This document shows positions 6,304 through 15,800 of a stretch of DNA of 33,902 nt, in pieces. How positions within the stretch are numbered: position 1 is the stretch's first letter; each line of letters starts with the position of its first letter. The stretch spans positions 1-33,902 of the forward strand of contig NZ_SJXJ01000034.1 in the NCBI RefSeq assembly GCF_004337695.1, given 5' to 3'. Source of the DNA: Tenacibaculum sp. M341. GTDB taxonomy: Bacteria > Bacteroidota > Bacteroidia > Flavobacteriales > Flavobacteriaceae. Under the pieces are notes generated by a model that worked only from the letters and a program-made list of their open reading frames with translations, did no database searches and had not been told where the DNA came from. The position numbers and the translations under genes are program-made.

Positions 6304-9066
6304 TTAGAATTTAAAATAAGTATTGAAGAAATAATTAGTACCTCTTCCGTACCAATATTTATTAGCAAATAGTCTTGTAGGGTTGTTAAAATCTTCTAGC
6401 AACGATTGAAAATCTCCGTTACGAGCTTGTTCAAAGCCACCAGTTTTGTATTGTTTATTTAAAATATTACTGATACCCAAAGTAAAGCCAATGTATTTGT
6501 TTGTTTTTCCAAGTCTCCACGATTTTCCACCAATAACATTTGCAGTTATGTACGAATCAAATTTTTCTTGTTGTAAATATTCTGTAGCTTCTTCGGTATT
6601 AAAATTATTAAAAGGCAATCCATCACTATCAGTAAATAAAGCATTACTTCTCATAACAGGGCTCACACTTGCAAAAGCATCGTCAAAATAATTACCAGTT
6701 AAACTTATCCACCAATATTCAGGATCACGATATTCAAAACCTACAGAATATGTTTTTTGAGGACCAGTAGGTAATCGATAGTTTTTTAAATACGTTTTTC
6801 CAAAGTTTTTAATACCGTTATCAAAACCTTCGTTTTGTGTAGTCTCTGTGTTTTCTGTTGAAAATTGAACATTGCTAGGATTGTTACTATAAATGTAATG
6901 TCCAAAATTAGCAGCACCTTTTAATTGTAAAGAAGGAGTAATTTTAAATTCAATTCCCAATTCAGCACCCATATGCTTTTTATCGATTCCTGTAACTGTT
7001 TCCTGAACAAAAGCTTCAGCTGCTGCAAGTTGAGAAAAGAAAAAGTTAGTTTCGGTATCATTATTTATAGCAGCATAATATCCTGTAATTTTTGCATTCA
7101 CAATAGGTGTACGAGCAATGTAACTAGCATCAGCAATAAAAATAAGTTTACTACTTAAAAAGTCAGTGATTAAATTACTGTTGCGTATTTGATTAAAAGT
7201 GTTTCTTATGGTAGGAGCTTTGGTAAGATATCCAATATTAGTATCGAGTAAATGTCGTCCAGAAATTTTGTAAGTCAATCCAGACTTGGCTCCAAAGTTT
7301 AAAAAGCCTTGTTGTGCTGAGTTTCCTAGAGAATTGTTGGTAAACTGACCACTTTGATATAATCCTTTTCTTTGGTACGAAGTTGAAGAAACGTTTGCAG
7401 CTACATAAAAGTCGATGTTTTTTAAATGTACTTCTACTTGCGTAAAAGCTTTTATAACCGAAGAGTGTATTTGGTAATTGTATTTAAAAGTATCACCAGT
7501 GTTAACAATTCTATCAGGATTTAATAAGTTGTTTTGTCTTTCAGGGGTTCCAATTTTACCAAAACCATTCACGTCTAAATACCCATTAGTACTACCAAGT
7601 ACATCTAATACATGAGCAAACCGACTTGAAACTTCATTTTTGTACGCTATTTTCCCTGTAATTAAAAGACGATTGTTTAATGTGGCGTTTAAAATGGTGT
7701 TTATATTAAGTGTGTTGTTATCTTCTCTATCTTCATATAAAACATAAGCAGCATTAATACCTTGTTCATTATTGGTAAGGTTGGAAGTATATATGTTATT
7801 CCAATTAATTTGTCCGTTATTTAAAAAGTCCTGCTCAGCTTCATATGCTTTTGCTAAATCATCTTTAGCTAGCCAAAAACTAGGTAAGTTTCTAAACTGA
7901 GTCGGATTTGGATTGGCGCCTCCATTAAAATCTATTCGACTACGACCAATTTTACCAAACTGATAAGAAATATTTGTATTTGAACGAATGTTTTTGTTTG
8001 GTTTCCAAAAGTGATTTAGCATAAAAATGGGTTCGCTTACTTCTTTAACTTTAGCGTTTCTAATATTACCGTTTTGATATCCCCAATTAGGATTGTATTG
8101 AATTCCTTTTAAATCGAAAACTTCTTGAGTGTTAGGAGAATTTCCGCCACGTTTGTTTGTAGTAATAAAAGAAGTGAGGTTTATACTGTGATTGGAGTTG
8201 AATATTTTTTCTATAGATGCAAAGAAAGAATTGGCGTTGTAAAAAGTACCGTCAATAAAACCTTTATTACCAATTCTATTACTTGCAGAAACAGCAAAAG
8301 CCCATCCGTCTTTTAAAATTCCAGAAGCATAAGTCCCCATTGTTCTATGGCGATAACTTCTGTTAGATGAAGCATATGAAATTCTAGTACCTTTGCTGTA
8401 TTTAGAAGCTCTAGTATCTATATTAGTTGCTCCTAATACTCCACCAAAAGAAAAACTAGAAGGAGCCAGCCCATTGGAAAATTCTTGATTTCTTAGTACA
8501 TCATTCAAACCACCCCAATTGCTCCACTCTGGTCTTCCTGAATCTAATTTATTCATTGCTACACCATTTATAAGAAGCGTTGCATTGTCAGAGTCTAATC
8601 CTCTAATTTTATAAAATGAAGGACTCCATTCAAAAGCTGCAGTTTTAATATATACGTCTCTTGATGATTGCAGTAAACCAGAAATATTATCAGCAATATT
8701 AGCGTCATCATTCAGCTCATCATCAGTAATGGTAATAATACTTATTTCTTGATCTTCTAGTATTTGGACTTTTTGCATAAAAATAGCCCCTAAATCAATA
8801 GTGCTGCCAGATAATTTTACAGGATAGTTTTGATTTTCATAGCCTTCTTTTTTAATCATTACCATCAATTTTCCATTAGGTAAGTCTTTAATTAAAAAAA
8901 TACCATTTTCATTTGTGTTGTAAGTGTTGTTGTTAACAGTAATATTTACCTTATGTATTGGTTTTTCTGATATATAATCTTTTATAATTCCTTTAATGGT
9001 ATTTTGAGCCAATACCCTAGCAGGTATTACAATATATATTAGTATTGTTAATAATATCTTTTTCAT
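6304..9066 (-). CDS. TonB-dependent outer-membrane receptor
   Basis: 920 residues. A signal peptide (MKKILLTILIYIVIPARVLAQ, read as two parts either side of residue 10) is followed by a carboxypeptidase-regulatory-like domain at about 22-95 (IKGIIKDYISEKPIHKVNI), a plug at about 115-220 (YKIRGLDSDNATLLINGVAMN, FGGVLGATNIDTRAS) and a 22-strand type barrel ending in the aromatic YFFNTYFKF. It imports a substrate across the outer membrane using TonB energy. The downstream partner is a DUF5689 lipoprotein rather than SusD, so this is not a classical starch-utilisation pair. With secreted nucleases nearby, DNA-derived substrates are a candidate cargo. The protein is complete. Confidence 0.93.
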   Translation of the reverse strand: MKKILLTILIYIVIPARVLAQNTIKGIIKDYISEKPIHKVNITVNNNTYNTNENGIFLIKDLPNGKLMVMIKKEGYENQNYPVKLSGSTIDLGAIFMQKVQILEDQEISIITITDDELNDDANIADNISGLLQSSRDVYIKTAAFEWSPSFYKIRGLDSDNATLLINGVAMNKLDSGRPEWSNWGGLNDVLRNQEFSNGLAPSSFSFGGVLGATNIDTRASKYSKGTRISYASSNRSYRHRTMGTYASGILKDGWAFAVSASNRIGNKGFIDGTFYNANSFFASIEKIFNSNHSINLTSFITTNKRGGNSPNTQEVFDLKGIQYNPNWGYQNGNIRNAKVKEVSEPIFMLNHFWKPNKNIRSNTNISYQFGKIGRSRIDFNGGANPNPTQFRNLPSFWLAKDDLAKAYEAEQDFLNNGQINWNNIYTSNLTNNEQGINAAYVLYEDREDNNTLNINTILNATLNNRLLITGKIAYKNEVSSRFAHVLDVLGSTNGYLDVNGFGKIGTPERQNNLLNPDRIVNTGDTFKYNYQIHSSVIKAFTQVEVHLKNIDFYVAANVSSTSYQRKGLYQSGQFTNNSLGNSAQQGFLNFGAKSGLTYKISGRHLLDTNIGYLTKAPTIRNTFNQIRNSNLITDFLSSKLIFIADASYIARTPIVNAKITGYYAAINNDTETNFFFSQLAAAEAFVQETVTGIDKKHMGAELGIEFKITPSLQLKGAANFGHYIYSNNPSNVQFSTENTETTQNEGFDNGIKNFGKTYLKNYRLPTGPQKTYSVGFEYRDPEYWWISLTGNYFDDAFASVSPVMRSNALFTDSDGLPFNNFNTEEATEYLQQEKFDSYITANVIGGKSWRLGKTNKYIGFTLGISNILNKQYKTGGFEQARNGDFQSLLEDFNNPTRLFANKYWYGRGTNYFFNTYFKF

Positions 9067-9101
9067 AGTTTATTATGTAAATAAAAGAATAGTGCACTCA
9101 G

Positions 9102-9134
9102 AAACCTCACAGGTTATCAGTATCTGTGAGGTTT
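9102..9134. repeat. CCTCACAG palindrome between two minus-strand genes
   Basis: AAACCTCACAG at 9102-9112 pairs perfectly with CTGTGAGGTTT at 9124-9134 around an 11-base loop. It could end transcripts of the gene at 9173-9895, yet the T-rich tail (TTTATTCTTTT) is on the plus strand, so it is a poor minus-strand terminator by the usual rule. The core is shared with the hairpin at 4677-4709. Confidence 0.65.
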
Positions 9135-9172
9135 TATTCTTTTAAAAATGAATAATACTTAGTGCGTTTTAA

Positions 9173-9895
9173 TTAAATAACTAAGCCTTTAATTTGCTTG
9201 TATTCGTTAGAGTTTAAACCGTACTGCGCCTTTACAAAGTTTTTGATACTTTGAGTTTGTTCATGAAGTTGATCAAATAATTCTTGACGCTTGTTAATAA
9301 TGGGTTTTAATATACTTAAAGATACATCTACAGTATTGTTTTTAGCTTCAGCTTCGGTAGCTAATTCATTTAAAGACTCAACAGATATTAAAGTGTTTGG
9401 AGGTGCATAGCTTTCACCGTAACTAGCAATAATATCAACAATATTTTTAAAGTTTGCCAACCTACTAGCATAAGTACGTTCAATTAAACTAATAGAAGAA
9501 GTTTCACTTTCATTGTTAGTTAAAATTTTACTAGTCTTTTTAATGTGTCCTCTAATTTTGTTGACAGCAGTGCTTACCTGTTTTAATTCGGTACTGTTTT
9601 TACCTTTTAAAGCTTCAATAAAAGTACGAATAGGAGAGAGTCGTTTTTCTAACGAATCACTATTTTCCGTAAACACTTTTTTACGTTCGTAGGTTTTAGT
9701 AGTGTAGTCAGATTTTGCAGTATTGTACTGCTTTTGTATGTTTTCTATACTAGTAATAGTAGTTGCTAATATTAGTACAGAAGCATTTTTAGTTGGTGCT
9801 ACATAATCAGTATAACTACTTAAAATAGTTTGTAGCGTTTTAGCCTTGCCAAGTCTGCTGGCAAAGGAACTTTGAGATTTTGAACTCATAGACAA
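9173..9895 (-). CDS. Uncharacterised helical protein made of two related halves
   Basis: 240 residues, no signal peptide, no membrane segment, predicted almost wholly helical. The two halves align: FASRLGKAKTLQTILSSYTD-YVAPTKNASV in the N-terminal half corresponds to YASRLANFKNIVDIIASYGE-SYAPPNTLIS in the C-terminal half. Later, RKKVFTEN...IRTFIEAL...STELKQV corresponds to RQELFDQL...IKNFVKAQ...SNEYKQI. This points to an internal duplication of a roughly 110-residue helical bundle. I know of no assigned function. Its neighbours are a TonB receptor downstream and a non-coding stretch upstream; no operon is obvious. Confidence 0.75.
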   Translation of the reverse strand: MSMSSKSQSSFASRLGKAKTLQTILSSYTDYVAPTKNASVLILATTITSIENIQKQYNTAKSDYTTKTYERKKVFTENSDSLEKRLSPIRTFIEALKGKNSTELKQVSTAVNKIRGHIKKTSKILTNNESETSSISLIERTYASRLANFKNIVDIIASYGESYAPPNTLISVESLNELATEAEAKNNTVDVSLSILKPIINKRQELFDQLHEQTQSIKNFVKAQYGLNSNEYKQIKGLVI

Positions 9896-10409
9896 TTTAG
9901 ATTTACAATTTTGGTTAAAGGTATGTTTTTTATTTGAAAATTTATTGTTGTTAACTAAAAATTAGTGATTTAATTGTAATAGTATTAATGAGATAGCTAT
10001 TGTTGTTAATAAGGGAGCTGTGCTAGTTAAAGCTTTTAACATTGTAGGAAATAAGGGGTGAATTGAGCATGCTAAGGAAGCCATTGTAGGCGATGAGGAA
10101 GCGATTGAGCAAGCTGAGGAGAGGATTGCAGGCTTCTAAATTTTAATTGTTGAGTTCTTGTTTTTTAGTGTAAGTGATGAGGAGAGCGTGTTGTGTACAA
10201 AGTTTTAGCGATTTTAAGTTTTAGTAAGGAAGTTAGTAGAATAGTTTAGCAGAGTAAAGCTATTGTTGAAGAAAATAAATAAGTTGAATTTAATTAATAT
10301 AATATTTTAGACTGGATTAATGTGAAGTTTTAGTTTTACTATAAGAGAAAACAATATTACTGTGTTAAAAAGATCTTTAATTGAAGAGAAGTCCTTGATT
10401 GTTTAAAAC
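9896..10409. other. Non-coding stretch with decayed 42-bp periodic repeat
   Basis: No intact gene. Around 9987-10139 the plus strand keeps a gene-like frame broken by one stop: IEHAKEAIVGDEEA then IEQAEERIAGF and a stop. The stretch is richer in G than its surroundings. It looks like the remnant of a repetitive sequence rather than a functional gene. From 10140 to 10409 I see only AT-rich spacer. Confidence 0.5.
10020..10139 (+). repeat. Imperfect tandem repeat, period 42 bp
   Basis: Two 30-base units at 10062-10091 and 10104-10133 agree at 23 of 30 positions and are offset by 42 bp. An ATTGTAGG core recurs at 10041, 10083 and (as ATTGCAGG) 10125, so a third, more decayed unit precedes them. 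The period is 14 codons and the two better units share a reading frame. Confidence 0.55.
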
Positions 10410-10444
10410 AAAAGCGACAATATTCTAAAAATATTGTCGCTTTT
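10410..10444 (-). terminator. Terminator of the outer-membrane barrel gene
   Basis: A perfect 15-bp stem (10410-10424 with 10430-10444, core GCGACAATATT) with a 5-base loop. On the minus strand it is followed by GTTTTAAAC after a TTTT run. It lies 28 bp beyond the barrel gene stop codon and may work in both directions. Confidence 0.8.
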
Positions 10445-10472
10445 ATATGCTATTTATATGTGTATAAATATT

Positions 10473-11123
10473 TTATAAAGTAAATTCCCAGCCTATAATT
10501 AAGTTTAAAGAATTTGTTTTATACGAGACAAATTTACTAATGCTAGTTAAACCTAAATTATCTCTAATTTCTATAATTAAATTGTTTTTAGTATCCATAG
10601 AAAACTTTTTACCTACCCCTAAAGAGACTCCAAAATCAAAGTTTGTCATTCTATCCGTAAAATCTGCAGTTGTTTCATCAGGAAAAGTATCTTCTAGTTT
10701 AATTAAATAACCAAGAAACGTTCCTCCGTTAATGAAAAATGGATTTTTAGAGTTTCCAAATTCATACTTAAGTAAAATAGGTAATGTTATAAAACTAGCA
10801 TTAGTAATAGTTTTAGAGTTTTTGTATGAAAAAAAGTTTTGTTGTATAGAAGAAGGAATATTTCTACTATCTTTTTTGCTTTCGTAATTCAATTCTACTT
10901 TTAAAGACAAATTGTTTGAAAAATAATAATTAGAACTAATACCAGTAATAAATGAAAATTCAGAGTTCTTAAGATTCTCTGAATCAGGAAATGCTTCTTT
11001 TTCTCTTAAAGAAGAGTAGTTTAGTCCACCATGTACTCCAAAAGTGATTCTTTTTTGAGCGTTTATTTTATTAAAGAATAAAATAGAGATAAATAATAGC
11101 TTGGCTATCTTTTTAGTTTTCAT
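10473..11123 (-). CDS. Small outer-membrane beta-barrel protein, PorT-like
   Basis: 216 residues from the ATG at 11123-11121, chosen because it opens directly into a signal peptide (MKTKKIAKLLFISILFFNK, cleaved after INAQ) and because a promoter-like pair lies just upstream; a start at 11174 would lie upstream of that promoter. The mature protein begins ITFGVHGGLNYSSL and shows alternating strands of an 8-stranded outer-membrane barrel (LSLKVELNYESK, FITLPILLKYEFG, FDFGVSLGVGKKF, LNLIIGWEFTL). The family includes PorT-type proteins, but many members have unknown roles. It is divergent from the nuclease gene at 11514, with a dispersed repeat between them. Confidence 0.82.
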   Translation of the reverse strand: MKTKKIAKLLFISILFFNKINAQKRITFGVHGGLNYSSLREKEAFPDSENLKNSEFSFITGISSNYYFSNNLSLKVELNYESKKDSRNIPSSIQQNFFSYKNSKTITNASFITLPILLKYEFGNSKNPFFINGGTFLGYLIKLEDTFPDETTADFTDRMTNFDFGVSLGVGKKFSMDTKNNLIIEIRDNLGLTSISKFVSYKTNSLNLIIGWEFTL

Positions 11124-11140
11124 AAATAATTTATTTTTTG

Positions 11141-11174
11141 CAAAAGTATAAAAAAGAAGTACAACTAAAGTCAA
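11141..11174 (-). promoter_or_regulatory. Probable promoter of the barrel gene
   Basis: On the minus strand TTG (11174-11172) is followed after 23 bases by TACTTTTG (11148-11141), matching the Bacteroidota pattern TTG-N17-23-TAnnTTTG. It leaves a short leader of roughly a dozen bases before the ATG at 11123, supporting that start. Confidence 0.45.
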
Positions 11175-11296
11175 AGAAAGAAAAGGTTGTTTCTATAATG
11201 TTACCTACGAATATAAAGTAGGGGGCTTTTTTTAAAAAAAATAAAAACTGATGATGAATTTTGGGAATTAAATTCTATTAATAAAACTAAATTCAA

Positions 11297-11394
11297 GCGT
11301 TAGGGATTGCAGTATTTGTTGGAGCTCTTAAAAAAGTATGCATATACATTTTTAAAGCGACTGCGTAAAGCCCGACCCTTGGGTAACGCCCAAA
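11297..11394 (+). repeat. Dispersed structured intergenic element, copy A
   Basis: About 98 bases, related to 21656-21755. The ends pair: GCGTTA (11297-11302) with TAACGC (11384-11389). Inside, GCAGT (11309-11313) pairs with ACTGC (11360-11364), and CTTAAAAA (11327-11334) pairs with TTTTTAAAG (11349-11357) with one bulged A. Conserved blocks are TAGGGATTG and GCGACTGCG-AAAGCCCGACCCTT. It could be an RNA, a mobile intergenic unit, or both. It lies upstream of the nuclease gene at 11514 on the same strand. Confidence 0.7.
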
Positions 11395-11412
11395 TAATAG
11401 TGCTTATATTTG
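11379..11412 (+). promoter_or_regulatory. Probable promoter of the secreted EEP nuclease gene
   Basis: TTG at 11379-11381 and TATATTTG at 11405-11412 are separated by 23 bases, fitting TTG-N17-23-TAnnTTTG. The -33 part falls inside the 3' end of repeat copy A, so the repeat may contribute the promoter. The predicted leader is about 95 nt. Confidence 0.45.
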
Positions 11413-11513
11413 AAGAATATTGCGGAATTGGTAAAATAACCATTAAAAAAAAGCATATCTATTATTTAATAAACTAGTTTTGCAATCCTTTTGAAAATAT
11501 AAAACTATTACAT

Positions 11514-12566
11514 ATGAGAAATTCGATCTTTATTTTAGTACTTTTATTTACAAGTATTTCTGTATTAGGTCAAAAAGAATATGATATAAGAACAATAGCT
11601 TTTTATAATCTAGAAAACTTATTTGATACTATTAATAATGTAGAAAAAGACGATGAGTATAGCCCAATTATGCAAATGAAAGAAAATAGATCTAAAGTAT
11701 ATTGGGATAAAGTAGCTAATTTATCAACAGTATTAGCACAAATTGGAGAAGAAAAAACAAAAACAAGTCCTGCATTAATAGGAGTATGTGAAGTAGAAAA
11801 TAAAACAGTGTTAGAAGATTTAGCTAAAACTGAAAAGTTAAAAGGTGAAAACTACGGAATTATTCATGTAGATTCTCCTGATAAGAGAGGTATTGATGTA
11901 GCTTTAATGTATAAAACGGCTTATTTTAAACCTGTACATTACGAAGTGTTTAATCCGAATATTTATGATAACAATGAAAAAGTATATACTAGAGATATAC
12001 TTTGGGTTTCTGGACATTTAGATGGTGAATTGATTCATATTGTTGTAAACCACTGGCCATCGAGAAGAGGGGGAGAAGTAAAAAGTAATCACAAAAGAGA
12101 AAAGGCAGCTTATAAAGTAACAAAGGTTATAGAAAAAATAAGAAGTACCGATGCCAATGCTAAGATTTTAATTATGGGTGATTTTAATGATAATCCAACT
12201 AACACTAGCTTTAAAGAGGTATTAAAAACAAAAGGAGATAAGAAAGAGATTACTGATTTAGATATGATGTACAATCCTTATGAAGAAATGTTTAAAAACG
12301 GATTAAATACATTACGTCACGGAAAAGAGTTGCATGTATTTGATCAAATTATATTTTCGGCACCATTATTACAGAAAAGTGAAGCGCATAAAAACTACAA
12401 GCGTTATAAAGTATTTAAATCGGGAATTTTTAATAAAAGTTTTTTAACACAACAAACGGGTAAGTATAAAGGATTTCCTTATAGAAGTTTTGTGAGAGGA
12501 AGATTTACAGGAGGTTATAGTGATCATTATCCGGTTTATACATATTTAATTAGAGAAGCTAAATAG
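11514..12566 (+). CDS. Secreted endonuclease/exonuclease/phosphatase family protein (DNase I-like)
   Basis: 350 residues. A signal peptide (MRNSIFILVLLFTSISVLGQ) is followed by one EEP domain with its catalytic blocks: FYNLENLFD (N32), GVCEVEN (E93), DKRGIDVALMYK, VVNHWPSRRGG (H180), LIMGDFNDNPT (D223, N225) and YSDHYPVY (D337, H338). All the residues expected for metal-dependent phosphodiester cleavage are present. There is no T9SS sorting domain, so it is probably periplasmic, unlike the giant nuclease that follows. DNA, RNA or another phosphodiester could be the substrate. It has its own terminator, so it is a separate unit from the next gene. Confidence 0.9.
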   Translation: MRNSIFILVLLFTSISVLGQKEYDIRTIAFYNLENLFDTINNVEKDDEYSPIMQMKENRSKVYWDKVANLSTVLAQIGEEKTKTSPALIGVCEVENKTVLEDLAKTEKLKGENYGIIHVDSPDKRGIDVALMYKTAYFKPVHYEVFNPNIYDNNEKVYTRDILWVSGHLDGELIHIVVNHWPSRRGGEVKSNHKREKAAYKVTKVIEKIRSTDANAKILIMGDFNDNPTNTSFKEVLKTKGDKKEITDLDMMYNPYEEMFKNGLNTLRHGKELHVFDQIIFSAPLLQKSEAHKNYKRYKVFKSGIFNKSFLTQQTGKYKGFPYRSFVRGRFTGGYSDHYPVYTYLIREAK

Positions 12567-12609
12567 TATAAAAACAAAAAAGTCTTTTAAAATTAGTTAA
12601 AAATAAAAG

Positions 12610-12659
12610 TGGTATTGTAAAGATGTAAGAGGTATCTTAATCTTAACAATACCATTTTT
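12610..12659 (+). terminator. Terminator of the EEP nuclease gene
   Basis: TGGTATTGT (12610-12618) pairs with ACAATACCA (12646-12654), with AAGAT/ATCTT pairing possible inside; TTTTTATTAT follows on the plus strand. Confidence 0.7.
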
Positions 12660-12782
12660 ATTATAATATTTACTATTTTATATGGTAGCTATATGGTGTA
12701 TATTATTGATTTTAACTGCTTTTTACATGTAAAGTTTACATTCACCTAACAATTACCTAACATGCAAGGTGTCGTAAGTGCT

Positions 12783-12790
12783 TATTTTTG
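12783..12790 (+). promoter_or_regulatory. Possible -7 promoter element of the giant nuclease gene
   Basis: TATTTTTG matches TAnnTTTG 29 bp in front of the ATG. No convincing TTG -33 element at the expected distance. Confidence 0.3.
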
Positions 12791-12819
12791 TTCGGTTTAA
12801 TTAACAGAATATATCAAAC

Positions 12820-15800
12820 ATGGACAAAAACTTCTTTAAAAAGCAAATATTGGGGGTTGCTTTTTTATTGATGTCTGTTAGTGTGTTGGCACAAGTTCCG
12901 GCTTATTATAACGGAACCGACATAACTAAAACAGGTCAAGAATTAAAAACTAATTTAGCTGTACTTATACAGCAAGGAACTACAGGATCGTATACACCTG
13001 GTGTATGGGATGCTTTACGACAAACAGATTTAGATCCTACAAATCCTAACAACGTATTACTAATTTATGGATATAGTGATGCAGATGGAAATCCGACTAC
13101 GGATAGAACAAGGGATAAAAATAGTAACGGAGGTAATAACGGAACCGACTGGAATAGGGAGCATACGTATCCTAGATCGTTAGGAAGCCCTAACTTAGGA
13201 TCGTCAGGACCAGGGGCAGATGTTCATCATTTAAGATCTTCTGATGTTCAAATGAATTCAAATAGAGGAAACAGACCTTACATAGATGTTGCTGGTGGAG
13301 GAAATGCCAGAGCTTTTAATAGTGGTTGGTATCCTGGTGATGAGTGGAAAGGTGATGTTGCACGTATGATGATGTATATGTATTTACGTTACGGAAATCA
13401 GTGTAGAATGACTACTGTTGGTATTGGATCAGCTACTTTTAATGCAGAAATTCCTGATATGTTTTTACAATGGAATGCTGAAGACCCGGTATCTCAGTAT
13501 GAAATTAATAGAAATGTAATAGTTGAAGGAATTCAAGGAAATAGAAATCCGTTTATAGATAATCCTGCTTTTGCTACTTCAATTTGGGGAGGACCACAAG
13601 CAGAAGATAGATTTAATAGTTCAACAACACCAGATGATGAGGTGCCAACTACACCAACAAATTTAGCAGCTTCAAATATTAAAACTGCTGAGGTAACATT
13701 ATCATGGAATGCAGCAACTGATAATATTGGTGTAATAGCATATCAAGTTTTTCAAGATGGAAATCAAGTAACAGCTGTTACAAGTACTAATTATACAGTT
13801 ACAGGTTTAACTGAAAATACTACGTATAGTTTTAGTGTAAGAGCAGTAGATGCAGCTGGTAATGTATCTGCAAATAGTAATGCAATAAGTGTTACTACTT
13901 TAGAAGATACTGTAATTACACCACCAACAGATGGTGATTTTATAGCTTTTCAAGGATTTGAAACGGATGATACTTGGAGTTACACTCTTTCGCCAGTACC
14001 TTGTACTCAAGGAACTGATGTTTGGGACATTGTTTCAAGCTTAGGTCCTATTAGTACACCAAAAGCAGGAAGTAACTTTTTTGGAGTGCAAGATTTAGAC
14101 GGAAATTGTGGTACTTCAGTAGGAGGAACGATTTCTTTTGATGCAGTAGATGTTTCGGCTTTTGATGATGTGCAACTTTCTTTTTCGGTAAATGTTAGCG
14201 GATTTGATGTTAGTAATGGAGATACTATTGCTTATCAAACAGTTTTTGATGGTCAACCACAAGTAGAAAAAACAATCACAGTTGGTAGTCCGTATAGTAC
14301 AAACGGATGGGAAGCTGTTACAGTAAGTGTACCAAACACAGTAAATACAGTAGCTTTAGTAATAAGTGTAAAGCAAAATGGAGGAAGTGATTATGCCGGT
14401 TTTGATAATATAAGTTTAGTAGGTACATCTGCAGCAGCAAAACCAGCAGCGCCAACAAATGTATCAGCATCTAATATTACTACTTCTGAGGTTACTTTAT
14501 CTTGGGATGCTTCTACAAGTAATGTAGCAAGTTATAATGTTTTTCAAAATAATACTCAAATTAGTTCAGTAGCAGTAACTAATTATAGAGTTACAGGTTT
14601 AACTGAAAATACTACCTATAGTTTTAAAGTAGTGGCTGTTGATGCAGCAGGAAATACATCTGATGATAGTAATGTAATTAGCGTAACTACTTTAGAAGAT
14701 GTAGTGACACCACCTACAGGTGGAGATTTTATCGTTTTTCAAGGGTTTGAAACTGGTGATTCATGGAATTATACAGTTTCTCCGGTAGCTTGTAATGATG
14801 GTGGAAGTGATGTTTGGGATGTAGTATCTAGTGTAGGAAGTATTAGTTCAGCAAAAACAGATACTAACTTTTTTGGAGTAAGAGATTTAGAAGGAAATTG
14901 TGGAACTTCAGCAGGAGGAACAATTTCTTTTGATACTGTAGATGTTACTAGTTTTGAAAGTGTACAACTTTCTTTTGGTGTAAATGTAGTTGGTTATGAT
15001 GTTAGTAATGGAGATACAATTTCATACCAAACTGTTTTTGATGGACAGCCTCAAGCGGAACAAGTAATTACAGTAGGTAGCCCATACAGTACTAACGGAT
15101 GGGAAACTATTACTGTAAATGTGCCAGATACAGTAAGTGCTGTAGGTTTGGTAATTAGCGTAAAACAAAATGGAGGTAGTGATTATGCAGGTTTTGATGA
15201 TGTAAATGTTACAGGAACTCCTATTGCTACTACACTAAATGTTTTAATTAACGAATTAGATGCAGATACAGCTGGTACCGATACACAAGAGTTTGTTGAA
15301 TTGTTTGATGGTGGTACTGGTAATACTTCTTTAGACGGATTAGTGTTGGTTTTTTACAATGGATCAAACAATCAAAGTTATAGAACAATTGATTTATCTG
15401 GGCAAACAACAAATGCCGAAGGGTATTTTGTAGTAGGTAACCAAGATGTGCCAAATGTAAATATTGTAATTCCAAGTAACGGATTACAAAACGGAACAGA
15501 TGCAGTGGCTTTATTTAGTGGTAACGTAGCAGATTACCCTAATGGAAGTGCAGTATCAACAGATAATTTAGTAGATGCTGTTGTATATGATACCAATGAT
15601 GGAGATGATGCTGAGTTGTTAGTATTGTTAAATGCTGGAGAACCTCAGTTAAACGAAGGTGAATTAGGTGATAAAGATGGACATTCATTACAAAGAACAC
15701 CAAATGGTGCTGGTGGTGCAAGAAACACAAGTTCATTTTCGCAATTAGCTCCAACACCAGGTACAGAAAACGGAGTGGTAATAGTACCACTTCCTAATAT

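Noticed and set aside
6282-6368. Upstream ATG that would lengthen the DUF5689 lipoprotein by 29 residues
   Set aside because: It lies inside the receptor coding sequence and the extra residues are just an out-of-frame reading of the receptor C terminus; the ATG at 6281 is 22 bp after the receptor stop.
4734-9066. Reading the receptor/lipoprotein pair as SusC/SusD
   Set aside because: The lipoprotein has DUF5689 and jelly-roll features, not the TPR-type SusD fold, and no glycan enzymes adjoin it.
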